DNA from: Chryseobacterium sp. Bi04
GTDB taxonomy: Bacteria > Bacteroidota > Bacteroidia > Flavobacteriales > Weeksellaceae
Assembly: GCF_918698085.1 (NCBI RefSeq)
Contig: NZ_CAKKLP010000003.1
Location: forward strand, 124,001 to 188,000
Direction: 5' to 3'
Length of the DNA stretch: 64,000 bases
The notes under the pieces are model-generated. The model saw nothing but the letters and a program-made list of their open reading frames with translations. It made no database searches and was not told where the DNA came from. A program made the position numbers and the translations under genes. Shown piece by piece: positions 8,959-17,669 of the stretch; position 1 is the stretch's first letter, and each line of letters starts with the position of its first letter.

Positions 8959-8966
8959 CAAAATTA
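8959..8966 (-). promoter_or_regulatory. -7 promoter box directly upstream of cyanophycinase
   Basis: On the minus strand the sequence reads TAATTTTG, matching TAnnTTTG, followed by TACC and the ATG at 8954. Transcription would start at or very near the start codon, implying a leaderless or nearly leaderless mRNA. Confidence 0.45.
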
Positions 8967-9100
8967 AAAAATAAATAACATTATTTGGCGAAATTCGTGC
9001 CATCTTTAGTTGATTTTTAATGTTTTAAAAATGTGAAGAAAAATTAATTTTTTTTTAATAAATCTTTAAATCTGCTATAGTTTCGTTTAGGGTTTTACAT

Positions 9101-9108
9101 TATCTTTG
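9101..9108 (+). promoter_or_regulatory. -7 promoter box for cyanophycin synthetase
   Basis: TATCTTTG matches TAnnTTTG and lies 44 bases before the ATG at 9153, with AAAAGGAG at 9114-9121 after it. The divergent cphB box is 135 bases away, leaving room for a shared regulator site, although no clear operator is visible. Confidence 0.45.
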
Positions 9109-9152
9109 GCTATAAAAGGAGTTATTGTTAACTGTTAAAATGCCAATAGACT

Positions 9153-11783
9153 ATGAAAATCGAAAAGATTCAGGCACTGCGTGGTCCTAATATCTGGAGT
9201 ATCAGAAGAAAGAAACTGATACAGATGAGGTTAGACCTCGAAGAAATGGAGAATTATCCTACCAATAAAATAGAAGGATTCAGGGAAAGGATTGAAAAAT
9301 TAATCCCATCGTTGATGACTCACAGATGCTCGGAAGGAGTGGAAGGAGGTTTTTTCCATAGAGTGGAAACGGGAACCTGGATGGGGCATGTCATAGAGCA
9401 TATTGCTTTGGAGATCCAAACACTGGCTGGGATGGATGTTGGCTTTGGGAGGACCCGTGAAACCAAAACTCCGGGAGTATATAATGTGGTTTTCAATTAC
9501 ATTGAGGAGAATGCAGGAATTTATGCAGCTGAAGAAGCTGTAAAAATTGCTTTAGCCCTAATAGAAGGGAAAGAATATGATATCAATGCCTGTATTCATA
9601 AACTGAAAGAGATCAGAGAGCGTGTTCGTCTCGGTCCTTCCACCGGAAGTATTGTTGAAGAAGCAGCTTCCAGAAAAATCCCGTGGATCAGACTGGGAAC
9701 CAATTCTTTGGTACAGCTGGGATATGGGGTGAATCAACAGAGATTCCAGGCGACTATTACAGGGAAAACAAGTTCTATTGCTGTAGATATAGCATGTAAT
9801 AAGGAGCTTACTAAGAGAATGCTTCATGATGCTGCCATTCCTGTTCCTATCGGAGATCTTGTCGTGGAGGAAGATGATTTAAATGCTGTGATCAAAAAAA
9901 TAGGTTATCCTATCGTTTTGAAACCCCTGGATGGGAATCACGGAAAAGGATCATCAATTAACGTAAACGATTGGGAATCTGCTAAAATAGGACTGGAGCA
10001 TGCTCAGAAATATTCTAAAAAAGTAATTGTTGAAAAATATATTACAGGCTATGATTTCAGGGTGCTGGTTATTGATAATAAAATGGTTGCGGCAGCAAGA
10101 AGGGTTCCTGCACATGTGGTGGGAGATGGTGAGCTGAACCTTCATGAGCTTATTGAAAAAGAAAATAAAGATCCAAGAAGAGGATATGGCCATGAAAACG
10201 TCCTTACTGAAATAGAAGTAGATAAAGATACTTTGGAATTGCTGGAAAAGCTTCATTATACCCTTGAAACAGTACCTCAAAGAGGAGAAGTGGTGTATCT
10301 GAAATCTACGGCAAACCTGTCAACAGGAGGAACTTCGATAGATGTTACCGATATGGTGCACCCGGAAAATATCACAATGGCCGAAAGAATATCTAAAATC
10401 ATAGGCTTAGATGTCTGTGGTATTGATATTATGGCGGAAAACCTGACCCAGCCTTTAAAGGAGAGCGGTGGTGCAATTATAGAAGTAAATGCAGCTCCCG
10501 GGTTCAGAATGCATTTGGCTCCGAGTGAGGGATTGCCAAGAAATGTCGCGGCTCCGGTAGTGGATATGCTGTATCCGCAGGGAAAACCTTCTACAATTCC
10601 GATTATTGCTGTAACAGGAACCAACGGAAAGACAACAACGACCAGGCTGATTTCGCATATTGTTAAAAGCAATGGACATAGGGTAGGTTTCACTACTTCA
10701 GACGGTATTTATATTCAGAATACCATGCTTACAAAAGGAGATACTACAGGGCCGCTTTCTGCAGAATTTATTTTGAAAGATCCTACCGTAGAATTTGCCG
10801 TTCTTGAAACTGCCAGAGGGGGTATCCTGCGTTCAGGATTAGGTTTTTCACAATGCGATATAGGAGTGTTGACCAATATTGAGGAAGATCACTTAGGAAT
10901 GAATGATGTTCATAATTTAAGAGATCTTACCAAAGTAAAAAGAGTCGTTCTGGACAGTGTAAAGAAAAGTGGCTGGAGCGTCCTTAATGCTGATAACGAA
11001 TATTCCATGAAGATTGTTAATGATCTGGACTGTAATGTGGCTATTTTCAGTATGAACGAAAACAATCCCCATATCGTTAAGTTTGCAAAGGAAGGGAGAA
11101 TTACCTGTGTATATGAAGAAGGTTTTGTGACGATAAAAAAAGGCGACTGGAAGATCAGGATAGGAAAAGCAAAAGACTTTCCTATTACCATGGAAGGAAA
11201 AGCCAGATTCATGATTGAAAATGTATTGGCTGCAAGTTTGGCGAGTTATCTTCACGGTTTTGGAATTGAAGATATTTCCAATTCTTTAAGAACATTTATT
11301 CCGAGTGCACAGCTTACTCCGGGAAGGTTGAATGTTTTTAAATTCAAAAACTTTAAAGTTCTGATTGATTTTGCCCATAACCCTTCAGGCTACGAAGCTA
11401 TTGAAGATTATCTGAAGAATGTTGAATCTACCAAGAAAATAGGAATTATTTCTGGGGTTGGAGACAGAAGGGATAACGATATCAGGGAGTGTGGAAAGAT
11501 TGCCGGTAGAATGTTCGATTATATTATTATCCGTAATGAAAAACATCTTCGTGGAAGAACGGAGGATGAGATTAACGGACTTATTATAGACGGGATTAAT
11601 GAAGCCGGTAAAGATGTAAGTTATGAGATTATTCCTAAGGAAATTGAAGCGTTGAAGCATGCCATGGGAATGGCTGAAGAAGGAACGTTTATTACAGCTT
11701 TAAGTGATGTGATTTCTAATGCGATTGACCTTGTACAGGAATATCAGGCAAGAGAATTACTGGAAGATAATAATAACTTTTAA
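9153..11783 (+). CDS. cphA: Cyanophycin synthetase
   Basis: Makes cyanophycin, a nitrogen-storage polymer, by ATP-dependent addition of Asp to the backbone and Arg to each side chain. It has 876 residues, the normal size. An N-terminal domain (MKIEKIQALRGPNIWSIRRKK) comes first. An ATP-grasp domain follows at about residues 220-480, with PIVLKPLDGNHGKG and, near its end, EVNAAPGFRMH. A Mur-ligase-like domain starts with the P-loop VTGTNGKTTT (Lys493) and carries the ETARGGILRSGL segment. Both active sites look intact. The primer-independent CphA2 type usually has altered motifs; this one looks like classical CphA1. It is transcribed alone and ends at a terminator at 11831. Confidence 0.97.
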   Translation: MKIEKIQALRGPNIWSIRRKKLIQMRLDLEEMENYPTNKIEGFRERIEKLIPSLMTHRCSEGVEGGFFHRVETGTWMGHVIEHIALEIQTLAGMDVGFGRTRETKTPGVYNVVFNYIEENAGIYAAEEAVKIALALIEGKEYDINACIHKLKEIRERVRLGPSTGSIVEEAASRKIPWIRLGTNSLVQLGYGVNQQRFQATITGKTSSIAVDIACNKELTKRMLHDAAIPVPIGDLVVEEDDLNAVIKKIGYPIVLKPLDGNHGKGSSINVNDWESAKIGLEHAQKYSKKVIVEKYITGYDFRVLVIDNKMVAAARRVPAHVVGDGELNLHELIEKENKDPRRGYGHENVLTEIEVDKDTLELLEKLHYTLETVPQRGEVVYLKSTANLSTGGTSIDVTDMVHPENITMAERISKIIGLDVCGIDIMAENLTQPLKESGGAIIEVNAAPGFRMHLAPSEGLPRNVAAPVVDMLYPQGKPSTIPIIAVTGTNGKTTTTRLISHIVKSNGHRVGFTTSDGIYIQNTMLTKGDTTGPLSAEFILKDPTVEFAVLETARGGILRSGLGFSQCDIGVLTNIEEDHLGMNDVHNLRDLTKVKRVVLDSVKKSGWSVLNADNEYSMKIVNDLDCNVAIFSMNENNPHIVKFAKEGRITCVYEEGFVTIKKGDWKIRIGKAKDFPITMEGKARFMIENVLAASLASYLHGFGIEDISNSLRTFIPSAQLTPGRLNVFKFKNFKVLIDFAHNPSGYEAIEDYLKNVESTKKIGIISGVGDRRDNDIRECGKIAGRMFDYIIIRNEKHLRGRTEDEINGLIIDGINEAGKDVSYEIIPKEIEALKHAMGMAEEGTFITALSDVISNAIDLVQEYQARELLEDNNNF

Positions 11784-11830
11784 ATAGAATTTTGTTTTTA
11801 AATAAGCTTAATTACTATTCTGTTTTTAAT

Positions 11831-11865
11831 AAAGCCTTCGAATCTTTCGGAGGCTTTGTTTTTAT
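11831..11865 (+). terminator. Terminator after cphA
   Basis: A stem of about 12 bp with one G-T pair (11831-11842 with 11846-11857) and a 3-base loop, followed by GTTTTTA. It is also in position to affect the minus-strand MepB-like gene. Confidence 0.7.
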
Positions 11866-11926
11866 AATGTTCCGTCCTAAAATAAGTGGACAAAGCAGAA
11901 ATGCCTTATCCCGCACTAAGGTTGAG

Positions 11927-12418
11927 TTAAATATTCATCAGGAGCTTAGTCTGCCGAAGCATTTTATTGTTATCATCAGAAAATCCGATGAAATATTTAG
12001 TCTGCCATTCCTGAGTTTTTTTTGCCTGTTTACTTTCTGTGATATCCCAATCAGGATATACCCTGATTCCCCGTTTACCGGTTTTTTTTCCATCAGATAG
12101 AATTCCTTTTTCTGACAGAATTTTTTTTGGAAAAATAAATATTCCGGAAAGAGAGTCTTTAAAAGCTGCAACCATATAAAAATCAAAATTATCATTCAGC
12201 TCAAAAGGAGTGGTTTCTCCCTTTTCGTTCCTTTTCCAGATGGTTACAAACTGCCCTGTTTTGGTAGGGGTTATTTTGGAAATACGAAATTTTATTTTCA
12301 AATGATTCACTGTACAATTAAAACCTGAGTAATCTTTGCATTCGGGATCTTCTTCAATAGCTGAACAGACCAATCCAAGTGATTGAAACATCAGCTCTTC
12401 AAAGGTTTTTACATTCAT
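11927..12418 (-). CDS. MepB-like family protein
   Basis: 163 residues. The order of features (SGFNCTVNHLKIKFRISKITPTKTGQF split over two strands, VTIWKRNEKGETTPFE, FFYM-like strand, GIFIFPKKIL, then KTGKRGIRVYPDWD) matches the MepB family. That family is named after a gene next to the Staphylococcus MepRA efflux system; its biochemical function is not established. No efflux gene is adjacent here. It lies between cphA and the ATP-grasp cluster, 63 bases downstream of the gene at 12482. Confidence 0.75.
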   Translation of the reverse strand: MNVKTFEELMFQSLGLVCSAIEEDPECKDYSGFNCTVNHLKIKFRISKITPTKTGQFVTIWKRNEKGETTPFELNDNFDFYMVAAFKDSLSGIFIFPKKILSEKGILSDGKKTGKRGIRVYPDWDITESKQAKKTQEWQTKYFIGFSDDNNKMLRQTKLLMNI

Positions 12419-12481
12419 TGAGTGGAGTTATTCTAAGGTGGGGTGATTGAGTTTTGAGTTGCAAAATTGATAAAAAATAAA

Positions 12482-13666
12482 TTAGTCTAAGGCAAAAAAA
12501 GCATTAGAGCTTCCGATCCAAATAGCATCTTTCTTGTTGAAGTCTACATTCACCATTGCCGCTTTGGTCATTCTTCCCAGATTTTCCAGCAGGATAGGGC
12601 GTTCATCATTTTCTCTCCAAATATACAATAACCGGATCTCTGCTTTTGAAAATTCTCCGTTGATATCTTCAAAAATAGGTTCATAGCTAACCTTTCTCTG
12701 TAAAATATAGTTTTCTTTATCTTCAATAGCCTCCGTAACCTCCTTTGTTGGGTTCAGATTCACTCCACTTCCCGCGAATGAAAATAAGGGCTTCAATACA
12801 AAATCTTCAAGGTTTTCATGTTGGGGAAATTCATGTAAAAAATAGCTTTTGGGAACATACGGATGTTGTAGCAGTGGAAGAAGGTACTTTGATATTTTAA
12901 AGAACCAGTTGGGATGTGTGATCCATTTTACATCCACTTCTTCACGGAAATCAAATTCTGTATTAAGATTAGGAATTCTGTCCAGCTCATCAAAAATAAC
13001 CCGATTATAGATTCTTTTGATCTGAACCAGTTTTCCATTATTTTCATAATACAGTTTTCTGCCTTCTTTCTTTACTTTTGTCAGGCACACGGTTTTAATA
13101 CCCAGTAACTTTTCCGTTAAAGCAAAATCTATTGCTGTTTTCTGTTTTTCGGGAAAAATTTCCAATAGGATTACATTTTCCGGGTTTTCATCGCCCACAA
13201 TCAATTCCTTCAGCAGGTTTTTAAAGGTTTCATGGGGCATTGGATTCCTGATCTCCGAAAGAAAAGGGTAGACTTCACAAAATGCATCCTCAAAAGTTTT
13301 CTGAAAAGCATACAATGAAGGAAATGCCTGCAGCTCAATCAGCTGAGGTACTATTTTTCCATTTTCACCTCTGCACACTCCAAAATCTATAGTGAAAAAA
13401 TGAGGCCTGTTGGTATCATTAGGAACCCTGCAGTTCTCAGGAATAGCTTTTCTCAGAGTTTCCGCCGGAAGTGCATTGATTTGGCTGATGATGCTTTCGG
13501 TGGCCTCAAGAAGTTTTGTTTCAAATTCTTTGGAAAGAATAATCGGGCTTTCTGAAATCCTGAAGCCAGGTTCTACACCGCCTTTTTCTTTTAAGATATC
13601 TTTGAGCTGCCGGTATTTTTCTTGAGAATATTCCTGATTAAACTGTTTTCTGTATTTTGGGATCAT
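12482..13666 (-). CDS. Circularly permuted ATP-grasp-like protein
   Basis: 394 residues. The order of motifs resembles glutathionylspermidine synthase-type permuted ATP-grasp proteins. An acidic metal-binding type segment comes first (FFTIDFGVCR, then VPQLIELQAFPSLYAF, about residues 91-123). The ATP-binding lysine and glycine loop come later (FVLKPLFSFAGSGVNL, about residue 290), with EIRLLYIW near the C-terminus. Such enzymes join a carboxylate to an amine with ATP. The substrate is unknown. It is the last of a run of six minus-strand genes, but a hairpin with a T-run at 13684-13714 separates it from the amidotransferase gene, so its expression may be partly uncoupled. Confidence 0.6.
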   Translation of the reverse strand: MIPKYRKQFNQEYSQEKYRQLKDILKEKGGVEPGFRISESPIILSKEFETKLLEATESIISQINALPAETLRKAIPENCRVPNDTNRPHFFTIDFGVCRGENGKIVPQLIELQAFPSLYAFQKTFEDAFCEVYPFLSEIRNPMPHETFKNLLKELIVGDENPENVILLEIFPEKQKTAIDFALTEKLLGIKTVCLTKVKKEGRKLYYENNGKLVQIKRIYNRVIFDELDRIPNLNTEFDFREEVDVKWITHPNWFFKISKYLLPLLQHPYVPKSYFLHEFPQHENLEDFVLKPLFSFAGSGVNLNPTKEVTEAIEDKENYILQRKVSYEPIFEDINGEFSKAEIRLLYIWRENDERPILLENLGRMTKAAMVNVDFNKKDAIWIGSSNAFFALD

Positions 13667-13683
13667 ATTTTTTCTTTTGTGAT

Positions 13684-13714
13684 GTTAAAAAAATCGAGCA
13701 TGTATGCCCGATTT
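13684..13714 (-). terminator. Terminator or attenuator inside the ATP-grasp cluster
   Basis: On the minus strand, AAATCG pairs with CGATTT, continued by GCA/TGC around a TACA loop, with one mismatch. It is followed directly by seven T. It lies between the amidotransferase gene (13766) and the permuted ATP-grasp gene (ATG at 13666). Confidence 0.55.
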
Positions 13715-13765
13715 ATGTATGGTTAGCTACTTAATGTGAGTTCACATGCATGCTGTTCACTATTT

Positions 13766-14599
13766 TTAAGCTAAAGATTCAGCCTTTTTCAAAATGTTTT
13801 TTTTTGCAAACTGAAGGAATCTTGGAAGGACCTGGTTTCTGGTTAGGATGATTTTATCTTCATCATCTATTCTATCTATTGTTTCAAGATATTTTTCCAT
13901 TCCGAAGTTTTCGATCATGGCTTCTTTGTTTTTATCATCTTTCAGATTTTCTATCAAAGCTTCAGGACTGGCTTCAGGGTGAAACTGGGTGCCGAATATT
14001 TCATCTGAAAAGCGGATAGCCATTATGGCCCTTTCTAAATTGATATGAGGACGGGATTTTTCTATAGCAACGATTTTCATACCCAATTTTTCAAAACGCT
14101 CATGATCTGGCTCAATAAACTGGTAAGCTCTGGAGTCTACTGCATAAAAAGGATCCTGAAGATTTTTAAATAAAAACTCCTCTTTGCCTTCTTTTGTTTT
14201 GTGAACAGGCATGACTCCGAAAGAGTAGGACTTTCTTTTGCAGATATTGCCCAGATTCCAATGAATACTTGCCAGCTGAAATGAATGACAGATCAGGAAC
14301 AGGTATTTTTTATCTTCATTATACTGATTATGTTCAAAAATGGCGTCTAGAAATAGCGCAAACCTGTTTTCCCATTCAAGACCTTCTCTGTGTGGATTAC
14401 CGGGACCACCCGAAGAAATGAAGATATCAAAATCTCCAATTTCCGGCATTTCATCTTTAAACCTAATATCAAATGTTTTAATAACTACATTTTCTTCAGA
14501 ATTCTGTTGGAATGCTTCAGAAATTTCTTTTATGTTCCTAAAGCCTTGATTAACATGGTTGTTATTCATATCCAGCAGAGCGATTCGAATATCTTTCAT
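13766..14599 (-). CDS. Class I glutamine amidotransferase-like protein
   Basis: 277 residues. It shows SSGGPGNP near residue 63, the nucleophile elbow LICHSF with Cys104, and GTQFHPEA with His207 and Glu209, so the full Cys-His-Glu triad of class I amidotransferases is present. Such domains hydrolyse glutamine and hand ammonia to a partner synthetase; some members instead hydrolyse gamma-glutamyl bonds. No synthetase domain is fused to it, so the partner is probably one of the neighbouring ligases. It lies 33 bases downstream of the GCS2-type gene. Confidence 0.8.
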   Translation of the reverse strand: MKDIRIALLDMNNNHVNQGFRNIKEISEAFQQNSEENVVIKTFDIRFKDEMPEIGDFDIFISSGGPGNPHREGLEWENRFALFLDAIFEHNQYNEDKKYLFLICHSFQLASIHWNLGNICKRKSYSFGVMPVHKTKEGKEEFLFKNLQDPFYAVDSRAYQFIEPDHERFEKLGMKIVAIEKSRPHINLERAIMAIRFSDEIFGTQFHPEASPEALIENLKDDKNKEAMIENFGMEKYLETIDRIDDEDKIILTRNQVLPRFLQFAKKNILKKAESLA

Positions 14600-14632
14600 T
14601 ACATCATATTTTTTGTAAAGTTACCAAAAATA

Positions 14633-15751
14633 TTATGAAGCAGGCTGGCCGTGTGTGATTCCATATTCTGTTTCTGAGATCATATAATCTACTACTTTCG
14701 TCAGATCTCCTGTTTCCTTAAATATTTGAAGCTGTCTGTCTGCACCGGTTCCGTTTTCCAGAATCGTCCAGGCATATTCAACTTCATTCCTGCATCCTAA
14801 ATCATCTACTACATCATCTATAAATTCTAAAAGTTCTTTTAAAAGATGAGGATACGGAACAGATTCTTCTTTTCCAAAATCAATCAGATGTGCGTCAATA
14901 CCACTTTTGGAAGCCCTCCATTTATTTTCATTCAAAAGCAGCCTTCTATAGCTTCTGAAACTTAAATTCAGCTGATGGAGCTTGTAAATCTTAGCAACAA
15001 GGCACTGCATAATGGCAGCAAGGCAGACTGTTTCGTCAATCCTTAAGGGCATATCACAGATTCTGAATTCTATGGTAGGGTAAAATGGATGAACCCTTAA
15101 GTCCCACCATATTTTCTTGGCATTATCAATGGTTCCGGTTTTGATCAGAAGATCTACATAACTGTCAAACTCTCCTAAAGAATTAAAATAACTGGGAATA
15201 CCTGTTCTTGGAAACTTGACAAAAATTTCCTGTCTGTAAGATTTAAAACCTGTGTTTCGTCCGATCCAGAAGGGTGAATTGGTAGAAAGAGCGTAAACAT
15301 GGGGAAGAAAATAACGCATGACATTCTGTATTCTTACTCCTTCTTCACGGTTAGGAATTCCAATATGTACATGCAGGCCAAAAATAAGGTTTTCACGGGC
15401 AACATCTCCCATATCATCAACAATTTTGATATACCTTTCTCCCTGCGTGATGGTGTTTTCTGACCAATGTGAGAAAGGATGTGTGCCTCCTCCGGATACC
15501 CGCAATCCCTGTTCATGAGCGGTATTGATCAAATGCCGTCTTAAATTCGTCAGTTCGGCCCTCGCTTCCTGGATATTCTGACAGATCCCCGTTTCCATTT
15601 CGATCATGGATTCGTGCATTTCGTGTTTTAAATTTTCACTTAAAACGGCTTTGCCACCTTCAATGATTTTTGAAACGTGAGAAATAAGATCCCTGCTTTC
15701 AACATCAATGATCTGATATTCTTCTTCGATTCCAATAGTAAATTGATGCAT
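14633..15751 (-). CDS. Carboxylate-amine ligase of the GCS2 (YbdK) family
   Basis: 372 residues, typical of the family. The N-terminus FTIGIEEEYQIID carries the glutamate-rich metal-binding motif. HEMHESMIEMETGICQN, VSGGGTHPF and FGLHVHIGI follow, all standard for YbdK/GCS2 proteins. FRICDMPLR lies near residue 230. Members have weak glutamate-cysteine ligase activity in vitro or build amide bonds in biosynthetic pathways. The protein is cytoplasmic. It lies 31 bases downstream of the ATP-grasp gene at 15783, which suggests a shared pathway rather than glutathione synthesis. Confidence 0.88.
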   Translation of the reverse strand: MHQFTIGIEEEYQIIDVESRDLISHVSKIIEGGKAVLSENLKHEMHESMIEMETGICQNIQEARAELTNLRRHLINTAHEQGLRVSGGGTHPFSHWSENTITQGERYIKIVDDMGDVARENLIFGLHVHIGIPNREEGVRIQNVMRYFLPHVYALSTNSPFWIGRNTGFKSYRQEIFVKFPRTGIPSYFNSLGEFDSYVDLLIKTGTIDNAKKIWWDLRVHPFYPTIEFRICDMPLRIDETVCLAAIMQCLVAKIYKLHQLNLSFRSYRRLLLNENKWRASKSGIDAHLIDFGKEESVPYPHLLKELLEFIDDVVDDLGCRNEVEYAWTILENGTGADRQLQIFKETGDLTKVVDYMISETEYGITHGQPAS

Positions 15752-15782
15752 TTTCTTGTGTTTTTTTATTTCTTTTTCAATG

Positions 15783-16736
15783 TTATTTGATTGAATCCTT
15801 CACAAAGGTTCCCCAGGTAATATTAGGTTTCCCCGGAACATATTCTTTAGCTTTTTCTACAGCCAGTTTTGCTGCATGTTCTATAATCCAGGCAAAATTT
15901 TCTTCTCCTACAGAATTTCTGTCTGCATCCGGAGCCGGATTGCAGAAATCAATAGCATAAGGAATGCCGTCTCTTACCGCAAACTCTACTGTGTTGAAAT
16001 CATACCCTAGCGCTTCATTCATCTTGATGGTATAATCGTGAATGGTTTTTAATAGTTTTTTCAGCTCTTCACCCTCAGTCTGATGAGTGGTGGCATATCT
16101 CAAATGGGGTGCATTTCTGGGCTCATAAGGCATGATGTGAACATATTTTCTTCCCAGACAGTATACCCTGTAATAATCTTCGAAAATGATTTCCTCCTGA
16201 ACCATCATTACCAGCTGTTCCGTTTCACCCAGTTTATTCCAAAGGTCATCAGGGTTTTCAACTCTGTATACACTTTTCCAGCCGCCACCATCGTGAGGTT
16301 TCATATAGGCTGGGAAGCCTACATAATTGAAGATATATTCCCAGTCATGAGGAAACTTAAGGTTTCTGAATGAGGTTTCCGAAGTATCGGAAGGTCTTTC
16401 ATGGGAAGGCAGCAAAACAGTCTTTGGAAGGGGAATTCCCAATTTGGTCATCAGGGCATTGTTGAAAAATTTTTCATCGGCACTCCACCAGAACGGATTG
16501 TTGATTACGTACGTTCCGTTAAGTGCGGCATTTTTCAGGTAAGCTCTGTAAAAAGGAACATCTTGTGAAATTCTGTCGATAATCACTGCATACCCATAAT
16601 CTGCTCCTTGCTCCAGTTTATCAATGGTTACAGGTTCAGCTACAATCTCTCCGCCACCCAGTTCATTGACCTTGTCTATGAATGCCCAAGGGAATGTATC
16701 TTCCATGCCGAATAGAATTCCTACTTTTTTTGTCAT
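15783..16736 (-). CDS. ATP-grasp ligase-like protein
   Basis: 317 residues in a RimK- or D-Ala-ligase-like layout. An N-terminal Rossmann-like part (KKVGILFGMEDTFPWAF) is followed by VGFPAYMKPHDGGGWKSV with the ATP-binding lysine and glycine-rich loop (about residue 185). VQEEIIFEDYYRVY comes next, and then the metal-binding end NTVEFAVRDGIPYAIDFCNPAPD. The Glu, Asp and Asn ligands are present, so catalysis is plausible. It probably forms an amide or peptide bond. A 183-base gap without a gene separates it from the upstream esterase, so an internal promoter is possible, though no good -7 box is seen there. Confidence 0.78.
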   Translation of the reverse strand: MTKKVGILFGMEDTFPWAFIDKVNELGGGEIVAEPVTIDKLEQGADYGYAVIIDRISQDVPFYRAYLKNAALNGTYVINNPFWWSADEKFFNNALMTKLGIPLPKTVLLPSHERPSDTSETSFRNLKFPHDWEYIFNYVGFPAYMKPHDGGGWKSVYRVENPDDLWNKLGETEQLVMMVQEEIIFEDYYRVYCLGRKYVHIMPYEPRNAPHLRYATTHQTEGEELKKLLKTIHDYTIKMNEALGYDFNTVEFAVRDGIPYAIDFCNPAPDADRNSVGEENFAWIIEHAAKLAVEKAKEYVPGKPNITWGTFVKDSIK

Positions 16737-16919
16737 AATTTTTGTTTTTTTATTGGTATATATTTTTTACTATTTATCATTCCTAAAACGAACCTGTTAA
16801 ATCTTTGATTTGACACCTCTCGGAGAAGGTGAATTACTACGTATTTAATTTGATATTCAGGAAGGGTGAAAGTTTTTAAAAACTTAAATGTTACAGCTTT
16901 GTAGTTTATAAATCGTTAT

Positions 16920-17633
16920 TTAAGAGAAATAAGCACTTATAAATGTAGGAAAGACCATTCTCCATAATGGCCAGTCATGTCCTATCCATTTTCTTTCATC
17001 ATACCAGAAGTCTATGCCTTTTACCCTTAGGATTTCTGCCATTTCAATATTCTTGTCTTTACAGATATCCTGATCGGAAGTGCTGAGGACAATATGCATA
17101 TGTTTATATTTCCAGGCCTCATCATTTTTTATAAACTCCCTTGGGCAGTTGAAGTAAATCAAATCATCAGAATACCCATCCATAAAATTTCTTATGCTGA
17201 AAGCTCCCGAAAGACAGAAAAGATGAGAGACTACATCAGGAAACCTAAAGGCAAAGTTAGCCGCGTGATAGCCTCCGAAGCTGGCTCCGGCTACTGCTAC
17301 CCGATGGGTTTTATGGAGTTTCTGAATGTAGGGAACAAATTCTTTAATGAGGAACTGTACATAGCGTTCATAATTTCTTATTCTCTGCTGTGGCGAAATA
17401 CTTTCATCATAAAAGCTCCAGCCGTCGATGGTCTGGATATTATACAATTTTACTTTTCCCTGTTCTACAAACCAGTTGATACTTCCATTGAGATGAAAAT
17501 CGTGGTTTTGGGTATATTGTCCCTGAGAAGTTGGAAACATAATGATAGGATGTCCGTAATGTCCGGTCACTTCCACTTTAAGGCTTATTCCCAGTATATT
17601 TGAATAATACTCCGTATGTTCTATATGAGGCAT
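16920..17633 (-). CDS. Esterase-family alpha/beta hydrolase
   Basis: 237 residues of the putative esterase (esterase D-like) family. The nucleophile elbow is AGASFGGYHAAN with Ser118. A later STSDQDIC supplies a likely acid, and GHDWPLW supplies the histidine, so a Ser-Asp-His triad is plausible. No signal peptide is visible. It lies 36 bases downstream of the ATP-grasp gene at 17670, between ligases, so it may release, trim or transfer an acyl or peptidyl product. That role is inferred from context only. Confidence 0.75.
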   Translation of the reverse strand: MPHIEHTEYYSNILGISLKVEVTGHYGHPIIMFPTSQGQYTQNHDFHLNGSINWFVEQGKVKLYNIQTIDGWSFYDESISPQQRIRNYERYVQFLIKEFVPYIQKLHKTHRVAVAGASFGGYHAANFAFRFPDVVSHLFCLSGAFSIRNFMDGYSDDLIYFNCPREFIKNDEAWKYKHMHIVLSTSDQDICKDKNIEMAEILRVKGIDFWYDERKWIGHDWPLWRMVFPTFISAYFS

Positions 17634-17669
17634 TGATAAATTTTTCTTTAATAATTATGTTTTAATGGC

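Noticed and set aside
10277..10693. 138-residue frame antisense to cphA
   Set aside because: It lies wholly inside the well-supported cphA gene, has no homology-like features and no promoter or ribosome site. A shadow frame.
16814..16885. Palindromes in the 183-base gap between the esterase and ATP-grasp genes
   Set aside because: A 6-bp hairpin and an AAGTTTTTAAAAACTT palindrome are too weak to call as terminator or operator in AT-rich DNA.
17094..17603. 169-residue frame antisense to the esterase gene
   Set aside because: Fully inside the esterase gene, whose motifs are clear; a shadow frame.
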